Part shown: positions 6,316 to 9,660 of the stretch, in pieces
How positions within the stretch are numbered: the stretch's first letter is position 1
How the letters are laid out: each line of letters begins with the position of its first letter
NCBI GenBank assembly: GCA_022759285.1
Contig: JAEMPM010000073.1
Span: 1-9,660 of the forward strand
From: Thermocrinis sp.
GTDB lineage: Bacteria > Aquificota > Aquificia > Aquificales > Aquificaceae
Direction: 5' to 3'
DNA length: 9,660 nt
Position numbers and translations under genes: made by a program
The notes under the pieces: model-generated
Database searches by the model: none
Seen by the model: the letters and a program-made list of their open reading frames with translations, nothing else
Told to the model about the DNA's origin: nothing

Positions 6316-6346
6316 ATGACCAATTTCAAAATAATTGGTTTATAAT
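6316..6346 (+). promoter_or_regulatory. Promoter of skp with embedded palindrome
   Basis: TATAAT at 6341-6346 is a perfect -10 element, with a weak -35 (ATGACC, 6316-6321) at a long 19-base spacing. A transcript starting near 6353 would begin just before the skp ribosome binding site. The poor -35 and long spacer suggest that an activator or alternative DNA geometry may be needed. Confidence 0.5.
6319..6339. promoter_or_regulatory. Operator-like inverted repeat in the skp promoter
   Basis: ACCAATT-N7-AATTGGT is a perfect 7-base inverted repeat with a 21-base span. It lies exactly between the -35 and -10 elements of skp, a place where a dimeric regulator would block or reshape the promoter. 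No regulator in the window is clearly linked to it. Confidence 0.4.
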
Positions 6347-6353
6347 TTTCCCT

Positions 6354-6360
6354 AAGGAGG
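6354..6360 (+). promoter_or_regulatory. skp ribosome binding site
   Basis: AAGGAGG, the best Shine-Dalgarno sequence in the window, 5 bases before the ATG at 6366. It contrasts with motA, ffh and the ArsC-like gene, which have none. Confidence 0.9.
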
Positions 6361-6365
6361 TTGTT

Positions 6366-6848
6366 ATGAAAAGACTCGTTTTCTTGTCCGCAATACTAAG
6401 CACTCTATCTTTTGCCCAGCAGAAGTTTGCCTGCATAGACACAAACAGGATACTTCAGGAATCGGAGACTGCTAAAAAGGCTCAAAGTGAGCTAAGGGAA
6501 AAAGTCCAATCTTATCAAAAGAGTCTTAATGAAAAAGCCAGGAAGCTTGAAGAGTTGAAAAAGCAAATAGAAAGTAAGTCTGTAAACCAAAAGACAAGGG
6601 AAGAAAAGATAAAGGAGTATCAAAAGCTAGAGTCAGAAGTCTTTGAGCTTCAGCAAAAGGCACAGAAAGAAGTAGCAGAGATGAAGGCAAAGCTTGAAGA
6701 TGAACTCTCGAAGAAAGTAAAGGATATAGCGCAGGACATATCAAAGCAAAACGGCTTTACCGGTGTTTTAGACTGTTCGGTTTTTGTATATAATGCTCCG
6801 GAGATAGATATAACCACAGAGGTTATAAAGAGGCTTGACGGGAAGTGA
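6366..6848 (+). CDS. skp: Periplasmic chaperone Skp/OmpH family
   Basis: An OmpH-family protein that, as a trimer in the periplasm, holds unfolded outer-membrane proteins on their way to the BAM complex. It has a signal peptide at residues 1-17 (MKRLVFLSAILSTLSFA, cleaved before QQKF). The short first strand FACIDTNRILQES is the family hallmark. A long, charged helical hairpin follows at about 33-125, rich in Lys/Glu and forming the tentacle. The C-terminal strands (FTGVLDCSVFVYNAPEIDIT) complete the body domain, ending with the helix EVIKRLDG. The length of 160 is typical. It is transcribed from its own promoter with a strong binding site, away from the usual bamA-skp-lpxD order. The next gene overlaps it by four bases (GTGA). 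Confidence 0.92.
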   Translation: MKRLVFLSAILSTLSFAQQKFACIDTNRILQESETAKKAQSELREKVQSYQKSLNEKARKLEELKKQIESKSVNQKTREEKIKEYQKLESEVFELQQKAQKEVAEMKAKLEDELSKKVKDIAQDISKQNGFTGVLDCSVFVYNAPEIDITTEVIKRLDGK

Positions 6849-7051
6849 GCATTAGCAAAGAGCTTTTGGAAATTTTGGCTTGTCCTCTGTGTAAGGGTGA
6901 TTTAAAGTGGGAGGAACATCTCTGCGTCTTAATCTGTGAAAAGTGTGGAGTCTTTTACCAAGTAGTGGACGGTATTCCTATACTGCTTCCTGATTCTGCA
7001 AAGCCTCTTTCAGAGCTTGGAAAAGTTCCTCCTCCGAACGAACAACCTTAA
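6845..7051 (+). CDS. Trm112-like zinc-ribbon protein (UPF0434)
   Basis: A 68-residue protein of the Trm112p/UPF0434 family. It begins with the hallmark LLEILACPLCKGDL (Cys13, Cys16), followed by LICEKCGVFYQVVDGIPILL (Cys31, Cys34). The four cysteines would bind one zinc ion, and the DGIPILL strand is strongly conserved. In eukaryotes and archaea Trm112 activates methyltransferases; the role of the bacterial form is not settled, although an activating partner role is plausible. It starts at GTG 6845, overlapping the skp stop, so it should be translated by coupling. The last 74 bases, coding for the variable tail after the zinc ribbon, overlap the convergent HAD gene. Confidence 0.9.
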   Translation: MSISKELLEILACPLCKGDLKWEEHLCVLICEKCGVFYQVVDGIPILLPDSAKPLSELGKVPPPNEQP

Positions 7052-7658
7052 CAGAGGGTGGAAGAACGCGATCCCCAAAGTGTATGTAATCTACCTTCTT
7101 TGTGTACTGTCTTTTAAAACTTTCCACCATCTGATAGTCCGCTAAGCTATCTCCCACATAAACTGCATAATCTATGTTCATCTTTTCTATGCAAAAATTC
7201 AAAGCGTAGGGATTGGGCTTTCTGAGGCTTGGCTGTTCTATGGTGTCATCATCCACCACCACATCAAAAAACTCCCAAAGGCCAAACCTATCAAAGGCAT
7301 CCTTTAGGTCCTGTCTTGGTCTTCCCGTTAAAACTCCAAGTGGAACCTTTAAATCCCTCAACTTTTTGAAAAAATCCTTGCTGAGAATTAGTCTCTCCAT
7401 TTGTTTTAGCTTTTCATACTCTTGGTTAAAGACTTTAATAACCTCTTCCAAGCTTGCAGACCCACCAAAGGTCTTTATAACTTCCAAAGTAGCCAAGTAG
7501 TCGTTGTTAATGCCCTTTTTGAACTTTATTTCTCTAACCAATTCTATGTCCAAACCTTTTCCTAAAAACCTTTCCGCAGTATTTTTTATAGCGTAATGGT
7601 AAGAATGGCTAACGTCTATTATCACACCATCCACATCAAAGATTACCCCTTTCCTCAT
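6978..7658 (-). CDS. HAD-superfamily phosphatase/hydrolase, substrate unknown
   Basis: A 226-residue subfamily-IA haloacid-dehalogenase-type hydrolase, most likely a cytoplasmic phosphatase. All four HAD motifs are present: motif I FDVDGVIID with nucleophile Asp8 and acid/base Asp10, motif II Thr111 in VLTGRPR, motif III Lys147 in RKPNP, and motif IV VGDSLAD with Asp170 and Asp174 for Mg2+. A helical cap domain (about 15-95) lies between motifs I and II. Phosphoglycolate phosphatase and histidinol-phosphatase-like members share this layout, but nothing seen here decides the substrate. The ATG at 7658 overlaps the stop of the LysR remnant (ATGA) and has only a weak binding site, so it may depend on upstream translation. 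The 3' end overlaps the Trm112-like gene by 74 bases. Confidence 0.9.
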   Translation of the reverse strand: MRKGVIFDVDGVIIDVSHSYHYAIKNTAERFLGKGLDIELVREIKFKKGINNDYLATLEVIKTFGGSASLEEVIKVFNQEYEKLKQMERLILSKDFFKKLRDLKVPLGVLTGRPRQDLKDAFDRFGLWEFFDVVVDDDTIEQPSLRKPNPYALNFCIEKMNIDYAVYVGDSLADYQMVESFKRQYTKKVDYIHFGDRVLPPSVKVVRSEEELFQALKEALQNQEAV

Positions 7659-7876
7659 CTTCTATTATGTTTTCCTCTCTCCAGCTCTTCCTTAACCACT
7701 TTCTTTGTGCCAGAACTAACCTCTATTTGTTGGGAGTTTTCCACAAAAGCCCTTATGGAAATGCTAGGCATTTGGGGATGGAACTTTGCCAAAAGTTTTG
7801 GGACTTTATACTCACTTAGAGTGGTGCTTATACCCACAAAGAGGCCGTCTTTGGAGTCCTTTTTGATCTTTGTCAT
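7655..7876 (-). pseudogene. Remnant of a LysR-type transcriptional regulator
   Basis: A 73-residue open frame. Residues around 10-45 read like the beginning of a LysR substrate-binding domain: DSKDGLFVGISTTLSEYKVP, then a helix with PKLLAKFHPQMP and the strand SISIRAFVENSQQIE. In intact regulators this follows the linker helix, and about 200 residues of effector domain come after it. Here the text changes at once to SSGTKKVVKEELERGKH, which resembles the far C-terminal end of LysR proteins (…A-V-x-x-E-L-x-x-G-x-L). This suggests an in-frame internal deletion of roughly 100 residues or more. The DNA-binding helix-turn-helix is absent. A 16-codon ORF from ATG 7923, starting MIDTTKLKDH and ending where this ATG begins, might be what is left of the N-terminus. 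The match is by eye only. The stop overlaps the HAD start (ATGA). Confidence 0.6.
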
Positions 7877-7931
7877 TTCTCTACCGGGTTCTCGTGGTCC
7901 TTTAGCTTTGTTGTGTCGATCATCAGATTAA

Positions 7932-7950
7932 AATATAACGCAAAATTATA
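7932..7950 (-). promoter_or_regulatory. Possible promoter before the LysR remnant and HAD gene
   Basis: On the minus strand TATAAT (7950-7945) and TATATT (7937-7932) are good -10-like elements in the 33-base gap after the ArsC-like gene. No good -35 goes with either, because that position falls in coding sequence. If used, it would transcribe the LysR remnant and the HAD gene. Confidence 0.3.
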
Positions 7951-7956
7951 ACGGGT

Positions 7957-8367
7957 TTAAGCAGAAGTTATTTTGAGGAATTCCTTTATATACTTTTCTA
8001 TGCTGTCTCTAAGATTTCTCAACGCTCTCAGGTCTGTTAAGTCCTTTACCTCCTCCAAAACCCAGTGTTCTCTCCTTTTGTGGTTTATATGGTAAGGACA
8101 TCTATCCCTTGCCTCGGAAGATAAGGTAATGAGTATATCTAGCTTTTCGTAGGGTACAAGAGAACAATCAAGGGGTTCAAGGTTTTGGGTGGTGTAGCCT
8201 TTTTCAGAGAGCACATCAAGGACTGTCTGAGGAACTTCCCTTTCTGTCTGCACACCCGCAGAATAGACCTCTATGTTCAAAAGGGCAATACGCGAAAGTT
8301 TTGCAAATATAGACTTTGCCATTGCAGCTCTCACATTACCTTTGGTAGATACAAAGCACAGTTTCAT
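7957..8367 (-). CDS. Degenerate LMW-phosphatase/arsenate-reductase-like protein
   Basis: A 136-residue protein with the overall layout of thioredoxin-coupled ArsC / low-molecular-weight tyrosine phosphatases. It has the N-terminal strand and P-loop LCFVSTKGNVRAAMA, the VYSAGVQ strand, LDILITLSSEARDRCPY, HWVLEEV and the final helix RDSIEKYIKEFL. The catalytic residues are not conserved. The nucleophile of the Cys-X5-Arg loop is Ser7 (Arg13 kept), and the redox Cys corresponding to S. aureus ArsC Cys82 is Ser83. The Asp-Asp-Pro general-acid motif reads Glu-Glu-Val. Only the last cysteine (Cys90, before Pro) remains, plus a Cys4 shifted off the P-loop position. It is therefore unlikely to be an ordinary phosphatase or arsenate reductase, and may be a binding or regulatory protein. 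The frame is intact. ATG 8367 has no Shine-Dalgarno sequence and lies right after a TATAAC element. Confidence 0.85.
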   Translation of the reverse strand: MKLCFVSTKGNVRAAMAKSIFAKLSRIALLNIEVYSAGVQTEREVPQTVLDVLSEKGYTTQNLEPLDCSLVPYEKLDILITLSSEARDRCPYHINHKRREHWVLEEVKDLTDLRALRNLRDSIEKYIKEFLKITSA

Positions 8368-8374
8368 AGGCTTG

Positions 8375-8382
8375 GTTATAAT
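8375..8382. promoter_or_regulatory. Overlapping divergent -10 elements for ffh and the ArsC-like gene
   Basis: The 24 bases between the two start codons contain GTTATAAT. Read forward it gives TATAAT (8377-8382), 9 bases before the ffh ATG. Read on the other strand it gives TATAAC (8380-8375), 7 bases before the ArsC-like ATG. Both transcripts would start within a few bases of their start codons, and neither gene has a Shine-Dalgarno sequence. No convincing -35 is seen on either side. Confidence 0.45.
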
Positions 8383-8391
8383 TTTACCATT

Positions 8392-9660
8392 ATGTTGGAG
8401 CTTTTGACCGAGAAGTTTAGTAAAGCTTTTGCTAGAGTAGAAAACAGTCGAAAGCTAACGGAAAAACAAATAAATGACTTCTTAAGAGAGATAAGGTCTG
8501 CCCTTTTGGAAAGCGATGCAGATTACGATGTGGTAAAGGATTTTCTGAAGAGGGTGAGGGAAAAGGCGCTACAGGAGGACATTACCAAGAAGATCTCACC
8601 TTTTGAATATCTGCTTTTGACTGTTTATGAGGAGTTGGTTAAGGTTTTAGGAGAGACGGTATCCGAGTTAAAAGAGGGAACTGTTCTTTTTGTGGGTCTT
8701 CAGGGAACGGGAAAGACAACCACTATAGGAAAGCTTGCAAAGTATCTAAAAGACAAGGGTTTTAAGGTAGCGGTATCCTCCACCGACGTTAGGCGCCCCG
8801 CTGCCATGCTCCAGCTCCAGAGATTGGCGGAGAAGGTAGGAGTGCCATACTACCATTTTGGTGAAGGACTCTCTGCACTTGAAATAGCTCAAAAGGCTCA
8901 AACAAAGGCAAAGGAAGATGGTGTAGATTACCTTCTTTTGGACACCGCGGGAAGATTACATATAGATGAGGAGCTAATGGAAGAGCTCAGTAGTATAAAG
9001 TCTGTAGTTTCTCCTTCGGAAGTGCTTTATGTGGCGGACGCTATGCAAGGTCAAGAAGCCCTTAGAATTGCCAAGGTTTTTCACGAAAAGGTTGGACTTA
9101 CGGGTGCGGTGCTAACCAAGATGGACGGAGATGCAAAGGGAGGTGTCGCCTTCTCTTTGAGGTCTGCCCTTGGCATACCCATAAAGTTCGTAGGTGTAGG
9201 AGAAAAGTTAGAGGACATAGAACTCTTCTATCCGGACAGAATAGCTCAAAGGATTATGGGGCTTGGAGACATCCAAGGCCTTATAGAAAAGGCACAGCAG
9301 GTTATACCAGAGGATGAAGCACAAGTGCTTGCTACCAAAATTCTAACAGGCGATTTTAACTTGGAAGACCTTTTAAAACAGTTTGAGTTTATTGAAAAAA
9401 TGGGACCCTTTAATAAACTCCTTGAAATGATACCAGGTGTTTCTGTCCAGCTGAAAAGCTTAAAAATAGACGAAAAAATTATAAAAAAGAGAAAGGCTAT
9501 AATTCAGTCTATGACTAAGGAAGAAAGGAGAAATCCACTTATAATAAACATGAGCAGGAAGCAGAGAATAGCCAAAGGTAGTGGAACCACCATTTCTGAC
9601 GTGAATAAACTCCTTAAAGAGTATGAAGAGATGAAAAGACTTATGAAAAAGCTAAATAAA
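8392..9660 (+). CDS. ffh: Signal recognition particle GTPase Ffh, 3'-truncated by window edge
   Basis: The protein subunit of the signal recognition particle, which binds hydrophobic signal sequences on the ribosome and delivers them to FtsY at the membrane. 423 codons are visible without a stop, against about 450 in the family. The N domain covers about residues 1-95. The G domain has the P-loop GLQGTGKTTT (102-111), DVRRPAAMLQLQRL, DTAGRLH (from 184), TKMDGDAKGG (from 242) and the closing GVGEKLEDIELFYPDR. The methionine-rich M domain begins near 300 (GDFNLEDLLKQFEFIEKMG) and includes the SRP-RNA-binding signature MSRKQRIAKGSG from residue 387. ATG 8392 is chosen because the N domain begins normally there (MLELLTEKFSKAF). 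No binding site precedes it, and TATAAT lies 9 bases upstream, so translation may be nearly leaderless. Confidence 0.98.
   Translation, partial: MLELLTEKFSKAFARVENSRKLTEKQINDFLREIRSALLESDADYDVVKDFLKRVREKALQEDITKKISPFEYLLLTVYEELVKVLGETVSELKEGTVLFVGLQGTGKTTTIGKLAKYLKDKGFKVAVSSTDVRRPAAMLQLQRLAEKVGVPYYHFGEGLSALEIAQKAQTKAKEDGVDYLLLDTAGRLHIDEELMEELSSIKSVVSPSEVLYVADAMQGQEALRIAKVFHEKVGLTGAVLTKMDGDAKGGVAFSLRSALGIPIKFVGVGEKLEDIELFYPDRIAQRIMGLGDIQGLIEKAQQVIPEDEAQVLATKILTGDFNLEDLLKQFEFIEKMGPFNKLLEMIPGVSVQLKSLKIDEKIIKKRKAIIQSMTKEERRNPLIINMSRKQRIAKGSGTTISDVNKLLKEYEEMKRLMKKLNK

Larger units (their letters stand above)
6059..6365. other. Divergent intergenic region between motA and skp
   Basis: This is the longest gap in the window (307 bases) and clearly more AT-rich than the genes around it. 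Outward from the motA side it holds the candidate sigma-28 promoter, a small minus-strand ORF with its own binding site, paired inverted repeats, a second open stretch in the same frame beyond a TGA, and the promoter and binding site of skp. No rRNA, tRNA or recognisable SRP RNA signature is seen, and no clear rho-independent terminator. Confidence 0.7.

Noticed and set aside
1..9660. CRISPR arrays, insertion sequences, att sites, prophage or toxin-antitoxin modules
   Set aside because: No regularly spaced repeats, transposase or integrase motifs or long terminal repeats were seen. Gene content is conserved housekeeping on both sides.

Overview
The window looks like chromosomal housekeeping DNA from a motile, Gram-negative, thermophilic member of the Aquificaceae (Aquifex / Thermocrinis / Hydrogenobacter relatives). 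This is inferred from three things: tightly packed genes with 1-4 base overlaps, proteins very rich in Lys and Glu with moderate GC, and the mixing of unrelated housekeeping genes in short operons. No database search was possible, so the genus is not fixed.

Layout. (1) Positions 1-4597, plus strand, one compact run: the 3' part of prfB (release factor 2), a small exported protein resembling the LPS-transport protein LptE, a possible 41-residue ORF, ribD (riboflavin synthesis), fmt (initiator Met-tRNA formylation) and a DegT-family PLP aminotransferase. (2) Positions 4572-6058, minus strand: the flagellar stator pair motA-motB, converging on the aminotransferase gene with a 26-base overlap and preceded by a good candidate for a flagellar sigma-28 (FliA) promoter. 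(3) Positions 6059-6365: the one longer gap. It holds that promoter, a candidate 38-residue minus-strand ORF whose frame continues upstream past a single in-frame TGA, a set of inverted repeats, and the promoter and operator-like palindrome of skp. (4) Positions 6366-7051, plus strand: skp/ompH (periplasmic chaperone) and a Trm112/UPF0434 zinc-ribbon protein. (5) Positions 6978-8367, minus strand: a low-molecular-weight phosphatase/arsenate-reductase-like protein that has lost its catalytic residues, a remnant of a LysR-type regulator, and a HAD-family phosphatase. (6) Position 8392 to the end, plus strand: ffh (SRP GTPase), cut off by the window edge.

How the genes fit together. Several products belong to protein production and envelope assembly: RF2 ends translation, Fmt starts it, Ffh targets nascent membrane proteins, and Skp and the LptE-like protein would help build the outer membrane. 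MotA/MotB form the flagellar stator. I do not see a new multi-gene system. The parts most worth a second look are the degenerate ArsC-like protein, the LysR remnant with an apparent internal deletion fused into the HAD operon, the TGA-interrupted frame and folded region upstream of motA, and several genes whose likely promoters leave almost no 5' leader.
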